NCBI GenBank assembly: GCA_015039465.1
Contig: MU130702.1
Coordinates: 759,237 to 823,236 of the forward strand
DNA from: Phlegmacium glaucopus
Taxonomy: Eukaryota > Basidiomycota > Agaricomycetes > Agaricales > Cortinariaceae
DNA: 64,000 nucleotides
Direction: 5' to 3'
Translations under genes and position numbers: made by a program
Notes under the pieces: generated by a model
What the model saw: only the letters and a program-made list of their open reading frames with translations
What the model was told of the DNA's origin: nothing
Databases searched by the model: none
Shown: piece after piece, positions 12,317 through 23,723 of the stretch
Layout of the letters: every line of letters starts with the position of its first letter
Numbering within the stretch: the first letter of the stretch is position 1

Positions 12317-15300
12317 CTACGATGTCCAAGGGTTATCAGTCACGTCAGCCATGTCGTCGTCAGCGACATTGAATATTGAATCCAAGGAGCCACCAGCGGA
12401 TGGGGCTGACCGAGACCCAGATTCAGGCACCAATGCCTGACTCGCGCGTTCTTCTGGGATCTCATAACCATCCTCCCAATTCTGGTCGTTTCCCTGGTCT
12501 TCAACAATGGGATTTGGAAGGTCATCCATTGGCGCTCCCGCCTCATGGGGGGTATCACCTATATCTAACACAAGATCATCCGGATAAAGCCTATCCTGTG
12601 GTATCTGTGGGTCGGGTAACATCGGATCGGCCATGGATAAAGGCGGTTGGATAACATTTGAGTCAACATCTGTTATGTCCATAGTGGTATCACTGCGACG
12701 ATTGTTTATACAACGTCGAGGAGCTGAACCTTCTCTTTTCGGCTCAATAAAAGAATCAAGACCATGATTTGGAAGGTCGAATTGGTTGGACCCCGGATTA
12801 AATGGATGATGATAACCTCCGCTTCCGGGTGCCGATTGGCTCTGAAAATCTGTAGACGGGGTCCCAGAGCCACTTGTCCCCCATGATAATCGTTCATGGT
12901 CCCCGCTCGTAGACCTCTCTATCCCATCTTGATAATTAATTCGTCCGGAAGTGGAATGGTTTCGTGCAGTCTTTTTATAACCTCGTGGACCCCGGGGTGG
13001 TCGCGCATCGTGATAGGAATGAGAATTGTTGGGAAGTCGAGTTTGACTTTGAGGATCTTGAGGGCCATTATACTTCCGTTTTTTATGTGGGGGTTTAGAC
13101 CCTGTAGACTGTACAGGCACTTGATACAACAAAGGTTAAATACTGAACCAAAGAAAAGCGAGCTAGAACATACTCTTATTCCTTCCGCTGCGATGAGCGT
13201 TGTATTCATATCGGGGTTGATGATTCACGTATCCTGTTTTGCCCACAAATCGCGCCGCAGCCCGGTTATGTGGCGGCCTGCGGCCATCTTGATGAAATTG
13301 GGGCTGATTGGCCGGTGGATATGAAGCCGCGGGATATGGAGACTGATTCTTGTGGCTTTGAGGATGTACGTGTGGGTATTGCATATGACTGCTGTACTGA
13401 CGGGGCGGGCCGTTGGAATAATGGGGAGGGTCATTGTATCGTTGGGAAAGGCCACTGTACTGCTGGTGCTGGAGAAGGTCGTTGTATTGTCGGGGAGGAG
13501 CGTTGTAATGCCGGGGAGGGCCATTATAAAGCTGGGGCGGGTCGTTGTATTGCTGAGGAGGACCGTTGTAATGCTGGGGAAGGCCATTGTAATGCTGGGG
13601 AGGATCGTTGCATTGTTGAGGAGGACCATTGCATTGCTGGGGAAGGCCATTATAATGCTGGGGAGAGTCGTTGTATTGTTGGGGAGGGCCGTTGTATTGT
13701 TGGGGAGGGCCGTTGTATGGTTGGGGAGGACTATAATACTGAGATTGGTTATTAGAAGTTTGAGGACTTCCGTTACTGTTGCTTGACGTATCGAAGGGAT
13801 TCATAGGCTGTCCAGGATTCGGAGTCTATCACCAATATAATCAACCATCTTTCAAAACACAGATCAAAATAATCACTGACCTTCTGGCACAACAGATAGC
13901 CAACCTGATGCATTACTGCTTCCGCAAATGACGCTGCCAATTTAACAGGAAAGACACTGGCTATTTCAGAAGGCGACAGGGGAGGAGGCACCAGCTGTGG
14001 GTCAGGCAAAGTGGACTTGAAACCCTCTTGGGTGTTAGTGCTGGTCACCGCCGTGGCATCCGAATCGTTAGAAGAAGATGGTGGTGGTTTGGAATGAGTA
14101 GCTTTGGACTTGTTAGACTTGTTAGACTTGTTAAACTTCAAATTAGATAACGACCCCCTCGTGATGATTCGACCAGTGACGGGATTGGCGACATGGGGGG
14201 GCTTGGAGGCCCTAGTCGTATGAGACTTAACGGGTTCTACTGGGCGCTCGGTGGCTGATACTCCCTCGGCAGGGGTTCGGTCGCGGGGAACGACGTCGCG
14301 TGTGTGTATGATGAATGACCCTGACCTGCGAACGGTCGTAGGTACAGATATGCCTATGTCTGATAGCGTCTGGGTGGAAGGTTCGAAGGTCGTTAGTGCC
14401 TTTGGTGCATTGAGCTTCTCTTGCAAAGATGGCACTCTCCGTCCGGGCCTGTCAAGCATATCCTCGGGACCGTGTTGGGTTGACAAGGGCGCAGAAGTTG
14501 AAGAGGCTGCCTGCTGGCTTCTCCGCTGGCTGTCACTACCTTGACTAGGTATGCGATATGGTGCTGGAGGCACAAGAACATAAGGCTTTCCCTTTCTCTT
14601 ACCCTTGACACTATTAGCCGTGGTGCTTGTAGGTGGCTGGACAACTACTGGACCACATTCGGTAGACACAGAGACAGTAGTGTCAAGGATGAGCATCGAT
14701 CTCATTTCAGCTTGTGAAGGTGATTCTTGGTCATCTGATATCTGTGTACCCAGAGAATATTGATAAAATATTATTCGTTAAATATACAAAATACTCACGT
14801 GGGCAGTTTCATCGTACCAGCCAAGATTCATGAACTGAGGCTTGATCGGTTTACAATGAGTGAAGCTGGTGGCGTAGTAAGCCAACTGTTGATGTCCCAA
14901 CCGAATGTTTGTTACGTCCGTCGCGCCAATGTCACTCTTGGTTTTACGCCCAGTAATATGATTGTTATGATATTTCTGATGGCTATCGTCGATGTTGTGA
15001 AGAAGAAGGGCTTCAACTGAATGAATTCTGCACTCCGCTAAGATATGGCAGAAGCACTTTGCGTGGTGACACATTTTACAAGTCAGCGCCCACGGAAAAG
15101 GAACGTTATGTGATTCTGAACGGGTGCACACTTTCCGAGTCCCACTCTAAAATATTTCAAATAACTGACTCAGTACACAGCATCCCAAGAGTTATCGCAG
15201 GATACCAACCTTCTTCATGCGAATATCAAGCAGAACACAAGCTGCACTGAAAATCCTAGGATAGTTATGGTTGTTTATGTCGCAATAGTCACTGCGGTGG

Positions 15301-17184
15301 AGTGAGAAACCATGATACACAGCCGAGTAGGGGTCCGAACTCACTCGCTAGGTTTAAAAGACCTTCCATGGCGTCTTTCATACATGTCCACGACCTGGAT
15401 AGCCTCTTTACGAGTATCTAAAAGAATTTTGAACTGCTGCCGTTGCATGCGCTGCATGATATGACATTTGCAAGAGCGTCCTTCCGCATAACACCCTGGA
15501 CAGACAACATAGCCTCCCTCAGCAGAATCTGCTTCGACGCATGTCCGACATTCGAAAAAGCTTTGGAAAATATCACCGCCGCAAAAGTCACAGAGGATAT
15601 GTTCGTCTTCAATAGAGTTCCCTTCGTTCACGGAGCTACGGGGCATCTCTTCCCTATGGGTTTCAAACTCCTCGGCTAAGATGTGATCATAGAGGACCAA
15701 CAGCTTCTGGATGATATTAGATGGCAAGGATTCTTGTTGTTTCCCTTTATCATTGTCGCTTGAGTTAGGAGCGTCTGTATGTTGCAATAGGCTTCGAAGT
15801 TCCATTGTCAGGCCCAATAAAGCATGGTGAGTTGTGCTTTTAACCCGGTATGTCTCAGGGCGACAGACCCTACATTCGAATGGCGTCAGTTCTACAATTG
15901 CATAAATATTAATAATGGCTTACCTTCGATAGATGGGGAGTTCCTGATGATAAGCTTGCACCAATCCCTTCAGACTCATCCTAGACCACGAGGTTTTAAC
16001 AGTAATTCCTCCAAAATTTACGACCTGATGGGCGCTCCGTGGAGGAACGAGAACCAGATCTCCCAGCTTTTGTTCAAGGATATAAACTTTGAAACGCGCT
16101 TTTGACAGCTCCTCAAGGGTTACAACATAGTTCTCATGGTCCAATTCTCTGCCAAGAGAGTGGAAAAACTTGGCTACTTCCGTGGCGCTGCCAGTTTCTG
16201 TCATAAACCAAAAGGATGAGCCGCCGTTTTCTGTATGACACATTAAGTTTTGACCCGAGGATGCGCAGAGGTCTTTATGGCAGGGAGTGAAAGTATCTCC
16301 GACACCGAGATAGCACATTAACGTTTCAATGGGAGACTGTCATTCAACCGTCAGCCATCAGACACGTAAGAAGGGACGTGCTACTTGCAGAATTTGGTCG
16401 ATACCGAAAGAGATCTTGGGGACCACGACTCAATAAGGATTGAGGGACGACACCCGCATTTTTAAGCCAATCCTCCCAAGGTTTAGGACAGTCTGCATCT
16501 TTTCCATAAAACCTCTCTTGTTCTATGGATCATTTGAACTTGTGTGAAAGTTGGAAGCTAGGAAACAGATAACATACCTCCCGCTTCTGCAAACTTTGGC
16601 ATAGAACGAGATCTTGTGATGAAATCGGAGAATGGCATGACAGTATCTTGCCAGTCATGTACGTTGCGTACGGTTATTTCAACTTTAAAATGAGGGGTTG
16701 GAGGTCATATCTTTTGATAGATAAGTAGAGGTCGCTAACCATTGGAAGTTTTGTCGGGGGCAAATGAATCCAATGTAAAATTGTACCAATTCGGGTGCCT
16801 ATGGCAGTCTTCTATCACCAAGGGCAGGCCAGATTCTTCATGATCATTGATGATTTGTGACAAGGAGGGAGAAAGTACAGAGACACGACGGACATGGTGA
16901 AAGTTGATGCTCTTGTTGATGAGGGAATCAAGAACCCATTCTTTTGTCGATATCATAGTGGTGTTGGATGGTATGGGTATTTGATGATAGGCTGGGTCAA
17001 TGGGGTCTACGAGTTGATTTGGATCGGGTACAACGGGAATTGCAGTAGCTGATAAATTGAAATTCTCACGGCTGTGATCAACTGCTTGCGATCGCGAACA
17101 ACCAGTGTGCGGCACAGAAGAGACAAGGTCCCCCCATTGACGAGGGTCAGCTTGCAGTTGCCTTCGTCGACTCTCCATGGTCAT
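12317..17184 (-). CDS. JmjC-domain histone-demethylase-like protein with Cys-rich fingers
   Basis: Predicted Fe(II)/2-oxoglutarate oxygenase of chromatin. Reading leftward from ATG 17184: an N-terminal part with LPLVIEDCHRHPNW (about 16735-17184), the JmjC core (15920-16318) with PCHKD giving the HxD iron ligands, NGGSSFWF, LVLVPPRSAHQVVNFGG giving the distal His, and TSWSRM. Then a Cys-rich region, CDFCGGDIFQSFFECRTC, CPGC and CKC, and after a spliced exon CKMCHHAKCFCH, resembling the zinc fingers found in KDM3-like proteins. The C-terminal half is Ser/Thr/Pro-rich, then a 7-residue repeat tract (13420-13745), then a basic stretch PHKKRKYN and a final acidic part. About 10 exons, around 1,200 residues. 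All three iron ligands are present, so activity is plausible; the lysine substrate is unknown. It is divergent from the Zip3-like gene, about 490 bases apart. Confidence 0.78.
13420..13745 (-). repeat. Tandem 21-bp repeat coding for QQYNGPP-type heptads
   Basis: On the minus strand this encodes about 14-16 units of a heptad close to QQYNGPP, with Y/C, G/D, Q/H and P/S/L variation, inside the JmjC protein. Because the unit is a multiple of three and rich in GNN codons on the other strand, the plus strand also stays open for over 140 codons in two frames; those are shadows. The tract is likely disordered and prone to length change. Confidence 0.85.
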
Positions 17185-17674
17185 GGTGGGTTGTACAATA
17201 CCTTGCTACTGCTATAATCGCATATACTTAGTATTCCGTAAGCGATGCTGTCCTGGTGACCTTCTTCTTGGACAGATCTTTATTCCGACTTGGGACAAAA
17301 CGTCCCTACGTGAAACAAACATCTTCACATCTACTACATAGTTCTTTTGTAACTATATGAGCGCAAGGGGGTTTCTTTGTCTACAGCAATAAGGGGGACC
17401 AGGTCATGAGACCAGCGCTTTGACAGATTGGCGCTCATGATCTGTCCGCGATTATCGCTGAACTCCGGATGTTTTCACCTGTTTATTAGGCCGGTCTGTT
17501 TTACTTCCGATTCACTAGTTTTGTATTCGAGAGATCATTTGGTATTCAAGAGTCTAGTAGCTAGCAAAGACCATGGGCGCTTTTGGGATGTTTCGACTTG
17601 AAGATCGACGTAAGCGGTGAGAAGCAGTGCCATCAATTCCGCTGCGCTGTCACTCCAACTCTCACGATCCTAAC
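17185..17674. promoter_or_regulatory. Divergent promoter region, JmjC gene and Zip3-like gene
   Basis: About 490 bases between two outward-facing starts. No reading frame of note lies here. An in-frame ATG at 17627 could extend the right-hand gene by 16 residues; I left it out because the extension has no recognisable sequence. No specific factor site was recognised. Confidence 0.5.
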
Positions 17675-19284
17675 ATGACAGACCGACCTGATTTCGATTT
17701 CTGGGAGTTCGTGTCTTGCGCGAAATGTCAACTACTCTTTTCTCTAGATGGAGCGGCTGTTCCATTTTGGCTGACAGAGTGTGGTCATGTCATATGCAAC
17801 AACCACCTTAGTCTGCAGTTTCTCAACCATCCTACACAGCTTAATTGTTCTGATGTTGATCTCCCTAATTAAATAGATCCCGATCAGAGTTGCAGTCAAT
17901 GTGGCACACAGGGAATTCAACTGGCTCCTCTGCAACAAGAGGTTTGTTCATAAAGTTTTCCGGAAGATAGCTGATAGTAATCAATGATGTGACAGATGGA
18001 AGCGCCTATGTCAGAATGGTTTGGTTCTGTCTCCATGTCGCTTGATTCCATTGCGTTTATGGCCAAGGTGCCCTAAACCAGTGGTCTCCTCGTTCCAAGG
18101 CATGATTATTTGACGTATCGATCGCAGTTTCAGCAAGAAACTATGGCCTCACAAATCCGATATTACAAAACGAGGCATCAACAACTGAAACATTTTGTTG
18201 AGCGCCTCAAGCGCGATGTGGTTGAACTTAAGAAGTACATGTTCACTTCGACTCTTGATGGCACTCTCAAGTTTCATGTCTGACCGCGTTATTCTTACTT
18301 CAGAACTAATGGCGTTCTGCAAAGCGAAAACGATCAATTACGAATGCAAGTGGATCACAGACATAATGGTCAGGCTCCTTCCAACGCTTTCAACTCAAAT
18401 GGGAAGCGTCAGATGTCGGCACACCAGTAATTCCGTGTACTCCTATATTCTCCCGTTCTTCGCTGATTGCACGAAGATTTGGCTACAGCAACAAACGGCC
18501 GACAACCAACTCGAGCCCTCACTCCATACCTACACCCTTAGGTCCGAATAGATTAACTCTGGCTCCCGGCGGACAACAGCTTCCAGAGCTATCTTCACGC
18601 GAGCAACATAATCCTGAATTCAATCGATCCCATGCATATGGGCAGGAGAATCAAGGCCATTTCGCCAACACATTGCAACAGCGGCCAATTTCAAGTCGAG
18701 CCCTCAAGTAAGTGAGAGTAGGAGACGCATATATTTGCTGAAAATGCGTCACTGGCAGGCAATATGAGTATGTGCCGCCAGACACATCCAAGTTTCAAGT
18801 TCAGCAATTATCTTACCCGCATGCCGACCCAAAGACATTTCAAAATACTAACCAGTTACAGAGTGAGGTCCCCCAACAGGGGCGAAACCAAGGTCAACCT
18901 GCGATGCCTCCGACGTCACGATTCACACCAGCGCTTGGCTCCAAGGCGCAATTTCCGAGTGTGGGACAAGCATTCTCGCGACAAACCAACATGGGCCCCC
19001 CGCCGACACCGCAACGCTTTCGGGCTCAAAAGAGCAATCGGACTGATAACCTACTATCAACGAATCACCTTTTACCGCCGCCAAGCCAGAGTCGACAGAA
19101 GTTGCAAAACACTGATACGACGATTTCGGGTGCTTTACATCAATCTTCCGATGCAGCTTCTCAAAGATTTTTCCATATATCCTCGACTCCTAGTCTAAGG
19201 GGATCCAGTTTACGGCCATCGGTGCCCAATGCCGTACGAATGCCGTTCGTTCCTGAAGGCGCTGCCAGTCCTAAGTACAAGTAG
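17675..19284 (+). CDS. Zip3/RNF212/HEI10-like RING protein
   Basis: Family members are SUMO or ubiquitin ligases that mark meiotic crossover sites. MTDRPDFDFWEFVSCAKC begins a RING: CxxC, then PFWLTECGHVICNNHL, and after an intron NPDQSCSQCGTQGIQL completes the second metal site. The exons then give PMSEWFGSVSMSLDSIAF and QQETMASQIRYYKTRHQQL, a helical, probably coiled-coil stretch with ERLKRDVVELKK and ENDQLRMQVDH. The remaining about 250 residues are Gln/Pro/Ser-rich with PPPTPQRF and end MPFVPEGAASPKYK. This order (RING, coiled coil, Ser-rich tail) is that of Zip3/RNF212 proteins. The specific meiotic role is inferred from that; the exact paralogue cannot be decided. The middle exons (about 18000-18700) are the least certain. 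Confidence 0.6.
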
Positions 19285-19517
19285 TTATTGTCAGTTGATA
19301 GGCTACTGTATAAACCCCTTTTACTGTATACTACTGTATTCCAATTTTATGATAGTTATCTTGGCGGTTGCTGCGCTTCATTCAGTCACTGCCGCTCGTG
19401 ACCGACATAGCCTTACTCGTTCTTTGTTCCCTCCCATCATAAACATAGCCCACTATACTAGGAACACTGTCGTGCAACTTGATTCAATTCCTTGACTCCA
19501 CAATTCTACGCTAGAAC
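19285..19517. other. Gap between Zip3-like gene and LEA2 gene
   Basis: About 230 bases, AT-rich at its start, holding the 3' end of one gene and promoter of the next. No gene seen. Confidence 0.4.
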
Positions 19518-20892
19518 ATGTCATATCAAGATCCCTATGGCCATCATGTTGCGGGAGCAAGCACCCAATATCAACCGCAAGTTGTTGGAGCCTCACAAGA
19601 GTATTACAACCCTTACAATCCAAGTGGACAGCAGTACACAGACGAAAGTCAGAACCAGGCAGCGGTTTACCCTCCACCGCAAAGGGCGCCCACTTCATCT
19701 TCTGGAAGGAGCAAACCGTCAGTGTCCGTCGTTCCTGTGCGGAGAGAGAGTAGCGGGTTTGAACAAGGAGAGTTTGAGCCAGGTCCAAAGGGTGCAGCAG
19801 GTCGCAAGTGAGTTTATTGGAGCCCCCCCCCCCTCTTCTCCGACCCTCAGTTTGCTTATTTATCTTTATCCCAGAAGCCGCTACGACCCCCAAGGCAACT
19901 TGTGCACTAAGGTAGACCTAAGACCCTGTGTGACTGCATAACTTGATCTCACTTCTCCGTGAAAGGGTGGTCCATTGCGATGCTTTGGTAGAATCTGTTG
20001 CTGCTCGCTTATGACAACTGTGTTCTTGCTTGTGAGCATAGTTCTCGCTCTCGCTTTGGTAAATGCTCCTCTTGTCTCTTGAACTTATGGATTCTGATGA
20101 TGCTTGTGCAGTGGATCAGACCGCCGAGCATAACCATCGGGTCGGTACAAACTATGTTAGGACCCACTGGTAATGCGGTAAGACAATTTATATCGACATT
20201 CGCTGAATGAGTTTTAACTCGGAGAACATCCCAGATTCAAACTACGAACGATGGAATAACCGTCAATATGGGTGTGGGCATTTCGTGCGTAAAACGTCTT
20301 AACGTCTTGCCATAAACTCTCGTTTATCAGACTCTAGTGTCGCCAACCCCAACTACTTTTCCGTTGACTTCAAGAAAATTGAGGCGGAGGTAGGCTTGCT
20401 CTTAGTTTTTTTGTTGTTCATAATTTTGATGCACGCGCTTAAGATCTTTTATCCGATCAACAACACACCAGTGGGAGGAGGCTCCTCAACCAATATCGTT
20501 TTCAACTCGCATTCCCAAACTAATTTTACTTTCAACTTCAACTTGACCTATAACTCCACACAAGACCCAACAGGCGCCGTCATTAGTGATTTGGCTACTA
20601 AGTGTGGGGCGCTGGGCGGTACAAAGTCGAACCTTGACATCAGTTATAAGATCACTGTGAGTGTATCAGCTGCTGTCAGCGAAACCTGAAATTCTCATTA
20701 CTTTTGGCTTTAGTTGGGTATCCGCATCCTTCTGGTGACCATATCGCCTGTGATATCGAATCAATTCAATTTCCCTTGTCCAATCTCAGCTTCAGATATC
20801 GATGTGCGTTTGCTTTGTTTTCTGCTGTACAAGATTGTATTCCTCATAATATATTTCATAAACAGAAATTTTTGGGCGGGAAAACTGGATAG
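19518..20892 (+). CDS. LEA2-domain single-pass membrane protein
   Basis: No enzymatic role is known for this fungal family. The N-terminal about 95 residues are Tyr/Gln/Ser/Pro-rich (SYQDPYGHH, EYYNPYNPSGQQY). A short exon gives SRYDPQGNLCTK, joined to GGPLRCFGRICCC, a Cys cluster likely to be palmitoylated, followed by one transmembrane helix (TTVFLLVSIVLALAL). The outer part has IRPPSITIGSV, VNMGVGISVANPNYFSVDFKKIEAE, FYPINNTPVGGG and NLDISYKITLGI, the beta-rich LEA2 pattern shared with plant NDR1/HIN1-like proteins, with several N-glycosylation sequons (NNT, NFT, NLT, NST). It ends SDIDKFLGGKTG. About eight introns, one with a run of C at about 19825. Start at 19518 gives the N-terminal tail usual for these proteins. 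Confidence 0.68.
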
Positions 20893-22208
20893 AATATCAT
20901 TCAAGACAAGCATTACATTGTTGCAGCACTCTCCATTTAACCATCACAATCTGGTATTGAGCTTATTTTACATGGGACTTTTATTTACTTGCATGTATTA
21001 TAAACTGTTTTCATAGATGGTATTAAGCTTTTGCGATGATGTCATCGGACGGGGGTTATTCTGAAAATGATCTTCTTAACGTAGGCATTTTGCGTTTATT
21101 TACAGGTTGCATGCCATCAAGTAAATACTTTTCAACTGACGTGCGACTATTGGCTAACTAAACTACATAAATAGTGTTTGTCAGAGAGAGGCTTGATCCA
21201 AGTCCAACTAAGAATCCTGAGAGCAAAATTTTCCAAAAGGAAAACGACGAGACCCAATTGCTTCCCTGCTACGCCACCCAACATAAGTCCCGAGAGGTCA
21301 CAGCAGAGGACCCCGGGGGAAAAGCAGGAAAGTGCCTCTTTGTCCAGACAAATAATAAATGGGTGACTTTCCATAAGGCTAACTTGAATTTCTAACTCTA
21401 AATTATTGACACCTATGCCGAGGTGCCGCATGGATACCGTCCTAATCTGGTACTAGACCGTGGCGTTTTTCCTAAACCTTAAATTTGGAGAGAGGGTATC
21501 GACCCCTCCTCCAGATTCTAAAACACTCGCAATGCCCAAATAAGGCTCTTCGGGTCCCATCCCGTTGCCTTTTTTGGACGACAAGTGCTTGTCATCCCTC
21601 CCACGCCGACCCATTGCCAGCGCTGTTCCATGCAGCGAGCTCGACTGCACACCCTCCCTGAAGGCTTGGGCCCGCGCCTTTTGCAAGATCTGGGGATGGC
21701 AGAGGTATTTTTGTGTTGGATTTCGGTGTTCATCGCGCAGAAGTCGGCCAACATCCGCTCCTGTGATGGGAAGTGCTGCGGCCAGGTGAGCATTGAATTC
21801 TTTGTCAGCAGCATCAGCCTCACACTCCTGTCTCCTGCATGAACAGAAAGCAACATCCGTAGTACTGGGGCGATGTAGGTGACCAGCCACAGTCATACCT
21901 ATCTGATTATAACCAAATCCGGATTCAAGTTAAATAATCTATTTGTTTTCGTTGTGGTTTGGAAAACCGCTAAATATTCGTTGCCAGGTACACTTTTGGC
22001 CGAAAAATTAAGGTTTGGATTTGAAAAAATCAAGTTAGCCTTATGGAAAGTCACCCAATTCCCATGATTTGAAGTGTATTGCCCGGGGTCCTAGTGATTC
22101 AGTTATCGATATATCATAGATCAGCGTTCCTTTTGAATTGCCGGTTTATAAATAGTTTACTCTAAAACATGTGTCCTACTAGTAAGAAACATTTCCCCAA
22201 CATATCTG
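20893..22208. other. Repeat-bearing gap between LEA2 gene and YeeE gene
   Basis: Holds an inverted partial copy of the YeeE gene (21173-21387), a central block (about 21450-21900) with higher GC and one open minus-strand frame of 147 codons (21453-21896) that matches nothing I recognise, and then the upstream region of the YeeE gene. The central block sits between the two arms of the inverted duplication. It may be foreign or decayed sequence. Confidence 0.5.
21173..21387 (-). pseudogene. Inverted, truncated copy of the YeeE/YedE gene 5' region
   Basis: Read on the minus strand, this matches two parts of the plus strand to the right: 21360-21387 is a perfect 28-base inverse match of 22030-22057 upstream of the YeeE start, an 11-base match links 21307-21317 with 22082-22092, and 21173-about 21305 matches about 22354-22503 with scattered differences. 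The copy contains LSGLMLGGVAG and the exon-intron border, so it arose at the DNA level. It lacks the first about 48 codons and the rest of the gene, so it is not a gene. Confidence 0.85.
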
Positions 22209-23482
22209 ATGACTACTAGTGCTTTGCTTCAGTCCTTCGTTGGGGGCTTCACTATCCCTATAGCAGCTCATGTTCTTTTACTGCTCAACGGCAATATCTT
22301 CGGCATATCTGGTTTTGTTCATCGTGCTGTAAGGGGTCATGTCCAGGACGTCGTGAGCCTCTCGGGTCTTATCTTGGGTGGCGTAGCAGCAGCTAGGTTG
22401 GAAGCAATGGGGCCCGTACCCCTCTCGCTTTCCCCTTGGAAAATTTTGCTCTCAGGATTCCTAGTTGGACTTGGATCAAAGGTGCCTCTCTCTGACAAAC
22501 ACTCTTGTGTAGTTCACTTAATCTATCCAGTTAGCCAATGGTTGCACGTCAGGGTGTGTGCAGAAAATAGCCAACACGATCTTTAGCTGAAAGGCCTCTC
22601 TGCATATTAAATAGGCACATGATCTGTGGTATTTCACGACTCTCAGTTCGGTATGTATGGTGCTCTTGGGGTCCGTAAAGGAACAGCTTTACCATCTCTA
22701 TAATGCAGCTCAATAGCAGCGACTGCAACCTTCTTCGTCACCGGTGTAATAACTGCTAGAATTCTGCATGGCGACCTGCAGCCTAGTGCGACCGCTGTAG
22801 ATTGGACCCTTGGTAACAGAGGTATAAAACTTCTCGCCCTTCAAGCCATTCCACTATCCCTGAATCTCTTAATATATGCGCTGGTTAGTTCATTTCGTAC
22901 ATCGATTCTACGATTCTAATTTATTTTTTTCAATTTAGGCGTCATTAATAGACAAACCAATAGCTGAAGCGAAGCCTGAGCCGAATTCTGTCAATCAGCC
23001 ACAATCTAATCTCCGTATACTCGCCCGTTTATTCACAAGCTTCCAATTCGCTTTGGCACTTCATCTTTCTAATTTAAATGATGCGCGCAGGGTGCTTTCG
23101 TTCTTGCTTCCATTCCATCGCGCCTTCGATCCTTCACTCGCTCTTGTCGCCGCTGGTGCATTGCCTACTGGTATTCTCCTTTACCACTTCGTGCGAGGAA
23201 GTGGACATGCTCGATTAGGAGGCACGACGTTAGTCAAACCCGGCAAGATTGACGGCAGGTTGCTGATCGGGTCAGCCGTCTTCGGCATTGGTTGGGGCAT
23301 GGCAGGCATATGTCGTAAGTTATCACTATCCACGAATCCTATCTTCGTGCTAACTGCCTCTGGTAGCTGGCCCTGGTCTTGTCAATTTCGGTTTATCATT
23401 AGGCATTGGTGCCCATGCCCGTGAAATGGCCCCTTTCTTTGGTTGGCTTGGGTCCATGGCGCTTGGCGGACTTCTTGTTTAG
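22209..23482 (+). CDS. YeeE/YedE-type sulfur-compound transporter
   Basis: Integral membrane protein of the family whose bacterial members import thiosulfate. Exons give MTTSALLQSFVGGFTIPIA, LLLNGNIFGISGFVHRA, LSGLILGGVAAARLE, LLSGFLVGLGSK, then across an intron GCTSGHMICGISRLSVRS, the conserved Cys motif of the family, AATATFFVTGVITARIL, a second half LFTSFQFALALHLSNL, GKIDGRLLIGSAVFGIGWGMAGICPGPGLVN with the second-half Cys motif split by an intron, and MAPFFGWLGSMALGGLLV at the end. About 370 residues with eight or nine hydrophobic helices in two repeats. Both Cys motifs are kept. Substrate as sulfur compound is inferred from bacterial relatives. A damaged inverted copy of its first part lies about 0.8 kb upstream. 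Confidence 0.85.
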
Positions 23483-23723
23483 ATACTATCAAGTTTAGGC
23501 AAATTGTATGGATAATTAACAAACTCCCTATTCTACTTTATATCATTCATGGTCAATCGTTATTACCTAAATCTTGATCGACGAGACCATGATGAATCTT
23601 CTAAGAGAGGATCAATCTTTACAAGCTACAAAGCCTATCACCATCAACTGCTAAGTATTATGCTAAAGGTTACAATGCTGGGATGCTTGAAAACGATCAT
23701 GAATCTGGCAGAAATAAATAACG
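23483..23723. other. Tail-to-tail gap, YeeE and SLT11
   Basis: AT-rich sequence between converging stops; open stretches here have no recognisable content. Confidence 0.4.

Noticed and set aside
13270..13786. Two long plus-strand open frames of Gly/Glu/Cys- and Val/Leu-rich repeats
   Set aside because: They lie opposite the heptad repeat of the JmjC gene; the 21-bp unit keeps all frames open. The minus strand has proper exon borders and family motifs on both sides.
12317..17184. Separate small genes for the zinc-finger part and the repeat part of the JmjC gene
   Set aside because: Exon joins with GT/AG borders and matching phase link all parts in one frame set, and no start or stop logic supports splitting.
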